NCBI GenBank assembly: GCA_030278955.1
Contig: JAOANR010000011.1
Span: 50,455,417 to 50,519,416, forward strand
Source: Hygrophila difformis
Lineage: Eukaryota > Streptophyta > Magnoliopsida > Lamiales > Acanthaceae
Direction: 5' to 3'
DNA length: 64,000 nt
In this document: in pieces, positions 33,651 through 44,831 of the stretch
How the letters are laid out: each line of letters starts with the position of its first letter
Position numbering within the stretch: the stretch's first letter is position 1
The notes under the pieces: model-generated
What the model was told of the DNA's origin: nothing
What the model saw: the letters and a program-made list of their open reading frames with translations, nothing else
Databases searched by the model: none
Position numbers and translations under genes: made by a program

Positions 33651-33990
33651 CTCGGTCAAAAACGCTTGGTCCGCTCACAACAATGGGCGGACCTAACGGA
33701 AAAGCGGACCAAACAGCTTGGTCCGGATAACGGCGGCTTGGTCCGCCAATTATTATATAGCCGGGTATAGCGAATTCCCGGACTAAGAGGATTGCTGTTG
33801 CTTGGTCCGCGACAGCGCTATGCCCGGATATTAATAATGCGCGGTCTAAGCTTAATATTCCGAGTCAAACAGTCCTAATTAATATCATTTAGGATAATCC
33901 TTGATCAAGCTTCGCCCGGGTATTTTATTTGGACCGGGTCCGGTCCAAGTATCCGGTCCAAGAGGCTTTCCGTCTTTTCGGGTAAAAAAC
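33651..33990. repeat. Outer right-end cluster of CGGACCAAG motifs
   Basis: Motif copies in both orientations lie near 33664, 33703, 33717, 33735 and 33801, with variants CGGTCTAAG (33841) and CGGTCCAAG (33940-33970). GC content is higher than in the flanks. After about 33990 the motif stops and the sequence becomes ordinary AT-rich DNA, so the MULE end is placed here. Confidence 0.7.
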
Positions 33991-35110
33991 TGACATCCAT
34001 AAAGTGGCGGGCAAAAAAGTTGCTGCAAAAGTCTGACCGGCCACAGTCATCATTCACCCTTTATTATATAGTTATATAGGCTAGGGGAAAGAGGTCCCTA
34101 CTTAATTAAAAAAGCACGATGGGTTCTCCTCCTCCATATAGTATATATACTCCATCATCCTTTCATTAATTATATACTACTCATTAATTACTATATAATT
34201 AATATGGGTCTGGGGAATGGAATTTCTTTAATTTGACAATTCAATAATCGTGTATTCTGATGATTACTACTATTAATTATACAAACAAGAAGAATATTGA
34301 TTGGATCGGATATATGCTTGGATGAATGTATCGGATATATATTATCTACTCTTTATTTATCCCTTCAGTATTTATTGTCCATATGCAAAACAACAACTTG
34401 CATGCATTATATCTCATTCTTTTTCTTTTTGCGTTTGACTGATGATCAATCGATGATGCGGACTATTCAGGAGTGGATTATACTCTACGCCTATCTACTA
34501 TATATTGAATAGTGGAAATTAATATCCACAAATCCAACAATAGTACTAATGGTTATTTGATTCAAGTGCAATATATATATATACTGTATGTAACATATGA
34601 TAATTAAGAATAGTGGCACAGTGGCAGGCATACACATGGAATCGAATAATATATACTCCTCCTATTCTTCACCACCTTCCACTTTAATTTTTATCTTGTC
34701 TTTCTTCGACACATGACTACACTTACCATTTCTTTAATTCTGATCATCTGTCTTCACTTCCCAATATCTATCTATCTATCTGTAGGATTCCCTGAATATA
34801 TATACATACACATACATACATACATGTAAATTGTAATAATAATAATAATAATAATAATGGATAAGAAGCACATCGCCCTCTCAAGATTCCTAAAGTGCAT
34901 GCATATATACATGTCGTTGATGTTGTCTCATCTCATCTCATCATCACTATCTAATAGGAGTACAATTAAATCACACACATGCATTCTATACCAAATTGTT
35001 TAATTAATTCTTCTTTTCCATCTCAAATTACTTAAAACAGTCCATCATATGGAGTATATTACACCATTAGTTAATTATACATACGTTGAGATTTCATATA
35101 GTACTATATA
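33991..35110. other. Intergenic DNA between MULE and Copia element
   Basis: AT-rich with microsatellites: TA runs near 34570, CATA near 34800, AAT near 34835-34858. Small open frames are present but show no domain, and no gene was recognised. Confidence 0.5.
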
Positions 35111-35535
35111 TGTTGCGGAAGTGTACCCAAATTAGCCAAATGCAGCAAAATAAATAGACACGGAGAATTTACGTGGTTCGGTCAAATCGACCTACATCCA
35201 CAGGCAAAAGGAGAAACAACTTTTACTGTGAGGGGAAATATTACAAAAAAAGGTTTGGACAATAATTTCCGGACCCACAAAACCCACTCAACAAATGTAG
35301 ACTCTTCACAAAAGAAAAGCCTACCAAAACACCTAACACTCTCTGGGCCAAATTTGCCCACTAAATTCAGCAGGCAGAAGAAAGCTTTGCAGGCTGCTTT
35401 TCTTCTGCTGCTTGGTGTGTTTGATTCAGGCACAAAGGCCTGGTATTTATAGGGAGAAATGAGATGGGGAGCCATTAATGCTCCACCTAATACCGTGTGT
35501 GCCCATACCCCAAGTGGGAGGCACCACACCCAACA
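35111..35535 (-). repeat. 3' LTR of the Copia element
   Basis: 425 bp, one of two nearly identical copies. On the minus strand it is downstream of pol. The adjacent purine tract on the minus strand, CCAAGGTGGAGATT, lies at 35536-35549. Confidence 0.93.
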
Positions 35536-35717
35536 AATCTCCACCTTGGTGCATCCCAGGTAAAGTTGAATACTGAGTAGGCTCCACCTTGATCTCAAAC
35601 CTTTCCCAAAAATATATGTACTCAAACCATGCACACAAATGTGTCCAACGGTACTCCAATTCTTCTTTCGCCTCCAAATTTCCCACCATGGGAAAACAAA
35701 ATGCCTCGAAGAGGCAG

Positions 35718-38700
35718 TCAACAGCTCAAAACATTTAGCAAGTCCAAGCAATGTCGAAACTTGCTATGAGGTACTGGCTTAGTGAACATATCTGCAGGAT
35801 TATCTGCTGTAGCAATCTTCTGCACTTTGATCCTCGATTCTGATCTCAGAAAATGATATCTCAAGTCAATGTGTTTGGTTCTCTCATGATGAACATGATC
35901 CTTAGCCAAACATATTGCACTGAGGTTATCGCAAAACACAACTGCTTGATCTTGATGTAGACCAAGATCGCCAACCAGTCCTTTTAACCAAATTCCCTCT
36001 TTGGCAGCTTCTGTCAACGCCATGTATTCTGCCTCCGTAGTAGACAGTGTTACTGTAGCTTGCAAAGTTGCTTTCCAACTGACGACAGAGCCTCCAAGAG
36101 TGAAAACATAACCAGTCATTGATCTCCTACTATCCACATCTCCAGCATAATCAGAATCAGAATACCCAACTACCGAACACTGCAAGTCGCCTCCATAGAT
36201 GAGACCAACATCAGATGTACCTCTCAAGTAGCGAAAAATTCGCTTCACAGCAAGCCAATGCTCTTTTCCCGGATTCGCCATGAATCGGCTAACCACGCTG
36301 ACTGCCTGTGCCAAATCAGGTCTAGTGCACACCATGGCATACATCAAACTGCCCACTGCACTAGAATATGGAACCTTTGCCATATAATCCTTTTCAGCTT
36401 CAGATTTAGGTGCAAAGGTAGCTGAGAGTTGTGTATTAGTAGCACATGGAGTATTCAAAGGTTTCGCCGAAGACATTCCAAACTTTGACAGAACTTTCTG
36501 GATGTAGCTTTTCTGTGACAAGAAAAGCTTCTTCTGATCTCTATCTCGATAGATCTCCATCCCCAGAATTTTCTGCGCTGCACCCAAATCCTTCATGTCG
36601 AACTCTGCACTCAGTAGACCTTTCAATTTCTGAATATTGGCCTTGTTCCGTGCAGCAATGAGCATGTCATCTACATACAGAAGCAAGTAGATGTTCGAAC
36701 CATCTTCTAATTTGTTGTGATATACACAACAATCATATGGACTTCTGTTATAGCCAAGCTCAACCATATAGCTATCAAATCTTTTATACCACTGTCTCGG
36801 AGATTGCTTTAGACCATATAATGGTCTCTTCAATTTGCAAACATGGTTTTCTTTTCCTGGTACAAGAAAACCTTCAGGCTGAGACATATAGATCTCCTCC
36901 TCCAATTCCCCATGAAGAAAGGCTGTCTTCACATCTAGTTGTTCGAGCTCCAGATCCTGATGCGCTACCATAGCCAACAGGACACGAATGGAAGTATGTC
37001 TGACCACAGGTGAGAAAATCTCGTTGTAATCAACTCCTTCCCTCTGAGAAAATCCTCTAGCAACTAGTCGGGCCTTGTATCGTATGCCCTCAGCTGGTGA
37101 AACACCTTCCTTTCTTTTGAAGATCCATTTGCAAGTAACAATCTTCCTTTCAGGTGGTTGTTTGACTAGCTCCCAAGTGTCGTTCTTATGTAACGACTCC
37201 ATTTCATCTCCCATTGCAGCAAGCCACCGTACAGACTCGCCACATGATACGGCTTCTTTGTAAGTGGAGGGCTCAGAGTAATTCAAATCTTCAGCTGTTT
37301 GTAGAGCATAGCAGACAAAATCTCGATATCTGCTAGGAGGTTGGACACCCACCCTTCTAGCACGATCATAAGCAATTCCTTGCTTCTGCACATCAGCTGA
37401 ACTAGATGGTCGGTTGATTTCGGGTGGCTCAACTTCAGTTGATTGATTTGAATCCAAGTGCACTTCCTGCTCTTGCTCAAGCTCTCGTTGTTCATCTGAA
37501 TCATCAGGTGAAAGTTGAAGCTCCACCTTACTGTCAGCACCCGAATTTTCTGAGACATTCACCACCTTCGTAGGCATACTGAGGATAGAATTCTCGTCAA
37601 ACACCACACTTCTGCTCAAGATAACTCTTTTCTCAGAAGGTGACCAAATTCTGAATCCCTTAACTCCATCTCCATATCCTACGAAAACGCCTTCTTTGCT
37701 CTGGGCTCCAGTTTTCCCTCGCTTACGTGATAATAAGCCGCACATCCAAAAGATTTCAAATTCGAGTAATCATAGGAATTACCCGACCAAACCTCATAAG
37801 GAATCCGACAATCAATTCCAGTATGAGGTCCCCGATTGATCAGAAAGCAAGCAGTGTTAACTGTTTCTGCCCAAAAGCTCCTTGGCAATCCAGAATTTGA
37901 GAGCATGCAGCGTGCCCTCTCCAAAAGCGTCTGATTCATACGCTCTGCCACTCCATTTTGCTGTGGAGTGTTCCTGACTGTGTGATGACGTGCAATTCCA
38001 TTGTTCTTGCAGAACTCATTGAATTCCCTCGAACAGAATTCCAAACCATTATCAGTTCGAAGCCTTTTAATCTTCTTGTTGGTCTGGTTCTCTACCAATG
38101 CCCTCCACTGCTTGAATTTCAAGAAAGCTTCGCCCTTTTCCTTCTTCATGATTACCCAAGTCATTCTTGAATAATCATCGATAATGGATAAGAAGTATCT
38201 GCTGCCCCCAAGCGACTCAACTCGTGAAGGACCCCAACAGTCAGAATGAATGTAATCCAACGTCGATTTTGTTCTGTGAGTTGCCTTTCCAAATTTGGTA
38301 TGATGTAATTTACCAAATGTGCAGTGCTCACAGAACCCGAACTCAGCTAACTTGTGACCTTCAAGAAGACCACGACTTGACAGGATATGCATTCCCCTCT
38401 GACTCATATGCCCAAGTCTAATATGCCATAGCTTGGACATATCAGAAGTATCAGCAACAGCAGCTACAGAATCTACTACAGTAGATCCCTGCACAACATA
38501 CAGAGATCCATGCAAGACTCCTTTCAAAACCACGGACGATCCCTTCATGATGCAGAGTTCTCCATGCTCCCCTTCGTATCTGAAACCCTTATTGTCAAGG
38601 ACTCTTAAGGATATCAGATTCTTCTTCAGCTTTGGAACATGTCTGACATCGTGCAGAGTTGCAATTTCACCTGCATGTGTTCTAAGCTTGATGGAACCAA

Positions 38701-39694
38701 TCCCAGCTGTCTTACAGACAGAATCATTTGCCATAAAAACATTTCCTCCATCGACTGGTTCGTAGCTCGAAAACCACTCTTTGTTAGGACACATGTGGTA
38801 TGATGCTCCAGAATCAAGAACCCATACATCATCTTGCGATGGTTGCACGCTTGTGACCAAAGCCAAATGATCCTCTGGATCTGTATCGCCATTGACCGCA
38901 ACAGAGACAGACTCCTGTTGCGTTCCCTGTTGTTGCTTCTTCATCATCTTGGGACATTGGGTCTTCCAATGTCCTTTCTCTTTACAATAATTGCATATAT
39001 CACCTGGCTTGGGACCTTTAACAAAAGACTTTTTCTTCTTTTGTTTTACAAATTTTCCATGTCCCTTGCCACTGCTAACAACGAGCCCAGCAGCCTGATC
39101 TTCTACATTACTCGAAGATGCCTTATGGCGCAATTCCCTACTGTGCAGAGCAGCACGTACATCTTCTAAACTGACAGTATCTTTACCAACTATAAATGAC
39201 TGTACAAAATTTTCAAATGATAGTGGTAAAGATACTAATAATATCAATGCAGCATCTTCGTCTTCGATAACGACATCAATATTACGCAACTCCAGCAAGA
39301 TAGTGTTTAATCTATCGAGATGGTCTCGAAGAGATGTACCTTCCTGCATCCGTAGACTGAACAAACGTTGCTTTAATAGCAACTTGTTGGTTAAAGACTT
39401 AGTCATGTAAAGACTTTCGAGTTTTAACCACAGACCAGACGCCTTTGTTTCCGCCGCAACTTCGGTAATAACATCATCTGCTAGGCACAATAAGATGGTT
39501 GAATGAGCCTTCTCCTCCAGGCTCACCATCTCAGCATTATCTGGATCTATCTTTTCCTTCAGTGGAGCCCACAGGCCTTGTTGCTTTAACAAAGCCCGCA
39601 TTTTAATTTGCCAAAGACTAAAACTATTCCTCCCCGTGAACTTGTCAACCTTAATATTTATGGCCGACATTTTGCTAACAAGAGGCACAAACAA
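35718..39694 (-). pseudogene. Copia Gag-Pol with one frameshift
   Basis: Two overlapping frames together cover the whole polyprotein. Frame 1 (39694-37679) holds a Gag opening MSAINIKVDKFTGRNSFSLW, a CCHC knuckle CNYCKEKGHWKTQC, protease VLDSGASYHM, the GAG-pre-integrase segment LWHIRLGHMS, and the integrase core with YIHSDCWGP, RTDNGLEF and NGVAERMNQ. Frame 2 (37745-35718) holds the integrase C-terminal tail, reverse transcriptase ([31 protein letters not shown]) and RNase H ([18 protein letters not shown]). The frames overlap at about 37680-37745, where similarity passes from one to the other, so a single indel breaks the gene. Every other motif is intact. The Gag and reverse transcriptase resemble Tork/Tnt1 elements. 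It is probably non-autonomous now. Confidence 0.9.
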
Positions 39695-39782
39695 ATCTCA
39701 CAAAAGGGTAGCTTAACCGAGATGCGTTTCTGATGTGGAAGATCAGATTAACTGCGACCACAGAGCATACTATGCAATCAGG

Positions 39783-39794
39783 GCTCTGATACCA
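39783..39794 (-). other. Primer-binding site, initiator tRNA-Met
   Basis: On the minus strand TGGTATCAGAGC follows the 5' LTR by three bases. This is the standard Copia primer site. Confidence 0.93.
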
Positions 39795-39797
39795 GTT

Positions 39798-40223
39798 TGT
39801 TGCGGAAGTGTACCCAAATTAGCCAAATGCAGCAAAATAAATAGACACGGAGAATTTACGTGGTTCGGTCAAATCGACCTACATCCACAGGCAAAAGGAG
39901 AAACAACTTTTACTGTGAGGGGAAATATTACAAAAAAAAGGTTTGGACAATAATTTCCGGACCCACAAAACCCACTCAACAAATGTAGACTCTTCACAAA
40001 AGAAAAGCCTACCAAAACACCTAACACTCTCTGGGCCAAATTTGCCCACTAAATTCAGCAGGCAGAAGAAAGCTTTGCAGGCTGCTTTTCTTCTGCTGCT
40101 TGGTGTGTTTGATTCAGGCACAAAGGCCTGGTATTTATAGGGAGAAATGAGATGGGGAGCCATTAATGCTCCACCTAATACCGTGTGTGCCCATACCCCA
40201 AGTGGGAGGCACCACACCCAACA
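39798..40223 (-). repeat. 5' LTR of the Copia element
   Basis: 426 bp, one base longer than the other copy because of a poly-A length change. Minus-strand transcription of the element starts in this LTR. Confidence 0.93.
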
Positions 40224-41860
40224 ATATATACTCCGATCCGATCCATATATATATGTTGAGTACTAGTACTAATTTAATTGGAGTAACTAATTCAGCTAGC
40301 TTAGCTTGCTACCCCTAGCTGGCTGCCCTTCGATGAAAATAATTAATGTATACAAGTACTACTAGCTGGTACGTGTAGAGAATTAAGTGTAGCGTGTACG
40401 TATGTGAAATATTTATACATACAGAAATAATGGATAGAAGGGATAAATTTAAAATTCTTCATTCTTGTGTGATTGCTGACTCATGACTGATCCATACATA
40501 AGTATATATATGGGTGAATTCAATTCCAGGCTAAGGATACTTCTCCTGACACAAGAATATTTGCATATCAGCAAGTGGCCGCGCGCACATTTTCGCAGCT
40601 TTATATACTTCTATATTGGACACTTACTACACATGATGATATCTGTGTCTTGCAAATTGCATAGTACTACTATTAATTATTAAAAATATCGCCATTGCAT
40701 ACGGCATACTGAATATTGCTACTGTTTCAAGATAACACACATATTCTCTGTTGGATGGAAACATATAATACTACACATATGTATTGCACTTGCACCTCTT
40801 TTCCTTTCAATTAGTACTGGCCTTTTTGTTGTTGTCTTTATGGATAACACACAAACAAACCCACATATTCATTCATTTGCATTTGGATTTGGTGTTTAAA
40901 GCTATATATATATACATATTAAAGGGATTAAAAATATCATTTATGATGTCATGTTTCCTTCAACCATATATACAGATATACTATACCACTGCTTTTATTT
41001 TTGAAGTTGGTCTGTGTGCGCACTTAATAATTAATGTTCAATGCAGAAACTTTCACTTCAGAATGAGGTGTGTTTTATTTTTATATGTTCTCTAATTAAT
41101 TAATTAAGTTGACCACGTTCAATTTCTCTCTTCCCACTGAAGATTTGATGTTTTTCTTTTCAGAAATACAGTAATAGAAGTATATAATTAGGAGTAATTA
41201 ATGCTAATAAGCTAGAAACATCAATTAAAAAATAAATAAAATTTAAAAAAGAAAGAATGAAATAAAGGCAAGGAGTAAAGAAAATCAGGGGAAAATCAGA
41301 TTCTTGTTGGTTGGCTCCAATAATTGTTGCCAAGAGAATATATATATATATACATATATATTATATAGCACCCTTTTCCATTAATATTCCAAGATGTTGA
41401 AGCTAGGTAGGAAAGCATGCACTTTAGACTTTAGTAAACAATTATACTGTATGGATCATGGATTATCCACCTTGTGATATTAATTATTGTGAATTAACAC
41501 TACTGGTGTTTGTCCAGGATTGTTTGGTAACATATAGTATAGCTATATCTATGGCTATAGGGTTTGAGCAAATGATGAGTTCCCTTACAGTAGAATCAGA
41601 GGAGATCCAACAGCACCAAGGCTAATAGAAAATCATCCTCCCATCAACAAAAATGCTCTTTTTCTCTTTTACCCCTTATTTATTTTCACTATTTCAATTG
41701 TAATTAGATTATGCTTTTTGTTTCACTCCAAATTAAACTATATCCTTTTAATTATCTGTGTGTTTTGCAACAAAGCACAACTCAATACTCTTATATATGA
41801 AAAAAAGGATGTAATATAAATTAAAGTAAAATCCAGAAAGAAGAAACTCCAAGAGGGCCA
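40224..41860. other. Intergenic AT-rich DNA
   Basis: TA microsatellites and short frames only. No domain or transposon end was recognised. Confidence 0.45.
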
Positions 41861-41869
41861 ATTTTATAA

Positions 41870-42540
41870 TAATAAGGGTTGGGTTGTGCTAGTACATAAA
41901 AAAAAAAATATAAGAGTTCGGCCCATTTTATATGGCTGAGAAAAGGCTAAAAAAGGGCCTAATAAGCCTCTAAAATGTGTCCCGAGAATGTGTCTCACCG
42001 GAAGGTTCCCGAGCAATAGAGTGGCCCGAGGAATGGTCTTGTCCGAGTGATAGAATCCGCATAAGTTCAGCCCGCGATCCACGAATTAATGTCCCGAGCA
42101 ACAGTACGCACCGTTTCATAAGGATACGCACCTTTCCGCGAGCAGGCATGACCATCCGCGAATAGAGGTATCCTCTCCACCAGTTGCGAATGGACACGAC
42201 TGTTCACCACACCCCTTACACATCTATAAATAAGATCCATTGTACTTGTAATAGACACTCAACGTCAATCAAATCCAATTTACTTTCTTTACTTTACTTT
42301 CTTTTTACTATTTTGTTTACCGCTTTCTTAGATATGTAGAATCTGTTAAATGTTAATCCGTTTAAGGCAAATGAAGCCCTTGACCCATTCAAGGCAAATC
42401 AAAGCCCTTAGACTCGCTCAAGACAAATCCAAGCCCTTGACTTGGTTCATCCCAGTCCTCATCCGGCCTTCCGATCTTGAAGGCATCGTCTAGAGGATTA
42501 CAAATTAACACAGACGAATGGTAACAGGTTGATATGGTTG
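41870..42540 (+). mobile_element. Possible solo LTR or unclassified retroelement remnant
   Basis: A locally GC-richer block with repeated CCCGAG motifs (41980-42110), then a TATA-like TCTATAAATAAG (42223-42234) and a C/T-rich stretch, the layout of an LTR promoter. Near 42360-42445 a roughly 30-bp string containing GGCAAATCAAAGCCCTT-like sequence repeats about three times. No clear TG/CA ends or target duplication was found, so the call is weak. Confidence 0.3.
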
Positions 42541-42726
42541 GTTGTGTAAATTAATGATCAAATTGAGAAACATGCGTATTCGGGACAGAAAAGCTATATA
42601 AACTTCCACTTGCTTGCTGCGTGACCATAATAGACTAAAGAAAGGGAATAGAAAAAATCATTATTCAGCAAATCTGTGCTGCATCATATCACCTTTCAAG
42701 GATCAACTTGTGTTAACATTACAGTT

Positions 42727-42729
<3 letters not shown>

Positions 42730-42769
<40 letters not shown>
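42730..42769 (+). repeat. Poly-A tract, 40 nt
   Basis: Uninterrupted run of 40 A. It may be the tail of a short retroposed sequence, but no source element was recognised upstream and no target duplication was seen. Confidence 0.6.
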
Positions 42770-42772
<3 letters not shown>

Positions 42773-43114
42773 GTTATTCTAGTTAGAAATGCAAATTGCA
42801 ATATAATTATACCATCGAATCCTCATTCCTCAATAACAAATCGGTGTCACATGAGTTCTTTGCGGCCAATATGTATATTTTTTGTCAATCCACAACCACA
42901 AGCAGCAGTTTGTGAAGATATATATGCTGGAGAACTAATAGCAATATATGCAGGTACATTGTTATTACTGAGGACAACACTCTTCAAACAAGGAATTAAG
43001 GAGATAAATATTACACTTTATTATCAGAATAGTACAGTAGTGTATATATAACACAAGATGATATACTACTATAAAGCTGCAGGATAATAAGCTTGATTAA
43101 GGCATGTAGTGAGT

Positions 43115-43721
43115 TTAGAACAAAGGAGGATAAATCTGCATCTGGTTGAGGATTTGTTCAAAATTATCTGTGGGTTTCTCCACAGGATGCGAATGCATCC
43201 CTTCGTAAGTTGTCACCACAACGGATTCGTCTCTAGATAACCGCTGCACTTGCTTCTTCACACTGCATCCCTGGTAAGTGCATCGATAGTAGCTTCTGCA
43301 AACATGGCAAAAAAAAAGGAAGAAGAAGAAGAAGAAGAACTTAGTTAATATATCAATCAATTCATCTATCATCTAATTATATTGCATATATGGAATGAAA
43401 TAACCTAGCATATAATAATAATTCTGCAGACATTTGTATCCCACATTTAGCACTATATATAATCTTCACTAGTAATTCCATGCAAGCTTATATTATATAA
43501 ACAATGGAACTGACACTTTAGCATAATAGAAACTTAGAAAGCACTAGGGGCATATATACTTTGAATTATTAGCCTTGAGAGTTTATTTTATCAAGGTCGA
43601 TCATATATCCACTTTGAGTTATTAGAGCCTTGATCGAATCATATACACTAGGGTTGGTGGGATGGGATTATTTCCATCCCACCCCTTTAGATTAGACTAA
43701 GGAGACACCGCGCGCCTTGGT

Positions 43722-43755
<34 letters not shown>

Positions 43756-44831
43756 CCGTTTTGTGATTTGTAAAGATCGATTTACCAATTCATTTGTGGA
43801 CGACATGCCACTTAATTTAGAATACTAACTAATATATAATGTATAGTCTATTAGTCATCAATAGCCATCGTCAAATTTCAAAGAGTAAATGTATGTAGTA
43901 TGATACTATCTTTGTATGCACGAATGCAAGTAATTACTATATGCTTTCATCAAGCATTGTAGTACTAAATTAGTAAGAGACAAGATGTATAAAATAACTA
44001 CGTATATATATAGATAGACGACACAAGCTATTTATGGAATTTCCGTGCTTCTTTCTTTCAAATGAAACCCTTCAATTCACGCATACTCGGTGTAAGTTTT
44101 TTCCGTGCTATTTATGGACATAATCTATGTAATGATCAGATTAGATCAGATCAGATCGATATTAAACTTGCATGTAAGTTTATACATATATATGTGGGTG
44201 CTGTGGGATGGAGCACTCTGCTGTGCATCATATATAAAAGAAAAAGAGAATCCCAAAAATACCAATTACTTAGCTTGTCTGCCATCATTCTGTTAACACA
44301 TTTACACAGTACTGGATTAATAAAGGAGGCGACATATCTTGTGCTCATCTTATAATTTTATGGAATAAGTAATTGGACTTGCAAGAAAACAAAACAAAAC
44401 AAAAATGATCAAGAAATGAAAATTTAAATAAGATGAAGATATATCACAGACATGGTACATGTATACCTAGGAAACCTGTTGTTCTTGACGGCCTTCTGAC
44501 CATACTTTCGCCACCGATAACCATCATCGAGTATGTCGACTTGGCTTCTAGTTTGGAAAGCAAACCTGTGCTTCCTATCCTTGTTTTTTTCCTTCTTCGT
44601 CTTATAAGCTGCATTAACAGTAGTGGCCGGGGCGGCTGTTGATTTGGTGGTGCTGATTGTATATCGCCGCCTGTGATGATCATCATCATGGGAATTATTA
44701 TTATTACTAGAGCTAATTCCATTCTGGTGGGACACCTGATGAGTTTTTTCTGCAGATATAGCAGGGAAATGATTTTTTTCCCTGGTGGGCTTGCACTCCG
44801 TAAATCCATCCCAGTTATTAGCAGCCATCAT
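43115..44831 (-). CDS. WRKY transcription factor, group IIc (WRKY75/WRKY45-like), two exons
   Basis: Exons 44467-44831 and 43115-43295 encode 181 aa and splice exactly (365+181 nt). One WRKY domain: WRKYGQK at residues 107-113 and a C2H2 finger C127-X4-C132-X23-H156-X-H158. The intron falls after the PR dipeptide, the usual site in this family. The C-terminal [17 protein letters not shown] resembles the WRKY75/WRKY45 clade, whose members act in phosphate starvation, senescence and defence. The N-terminus is Asn/His/Asp-rich, with a basic [10 protein letters not shown] patch that could direct nuclear import. WRKY proteins bind W-boxes (TTGACC/T). The 1171-bp intron contains a run of 33 T (43723-43755). 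A poly(A) signal AATAAA reads on the minus strand near 43016-43022. The gene looks complete and functional. Confidence 0.9.

Larger units (their letters stand above)
1..33990. mobile_element. Large Mutator-like element (MULE) with Ulp1-like gene, transposase and nested insertions
   Basis: A single MULE appears to fill the first 34 kb. The reasons are a complete mudrA-type transposase reading inward from the right end, a DUF1985/Ulp1-like gene reading inward from the left end, and clusters of the same short motif CGGACCAAG at both ends and nowhere else noticed in the window. Plant MULEs carrying Ulp1-like genes are known (Kaonashi-type elements in Arabidopsis, related ones in melon). Without the 17.8 kb Athila insertion the element would be about 16 kb. 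The left terminus may lie before base 1, because the motif cluster is already under way there. The right terminus is placed near 33960-34000, after the last motif variants, but no terminal inverted repeat or 9-bp target duplication could be confirmed. Boundaries are therefore approximate. Confidence 0.7.
35111..40223 (-). mobile_element. Ty1/Copia LTR retrotransposon, Tork/Tnt1-like, 5.1 kb
   Basis: Complete element on the minus strand. The LTRs are 35111-35535 and 39798-40223, starting TGTTGCGGAAG and ending ACACCCAACA in plus orientation. The target duplication is ATATA (35106-35110 and 40224-40228). The LTRs differ by an extra A in a poly-A run near 39937 and little else by eye, so insertion is recent. 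It has an initiator tRNA-Met primer site, a purine tract, and gag-pol with a single frame break. Confidence 0.93.

Noticed and set aside
33358..33678. 106-codon minus-strand frame upstream of the transposase
   Set aside because: No domain, in the motif-rich noncoding end, and not joined to the first exon by any clear splice site.
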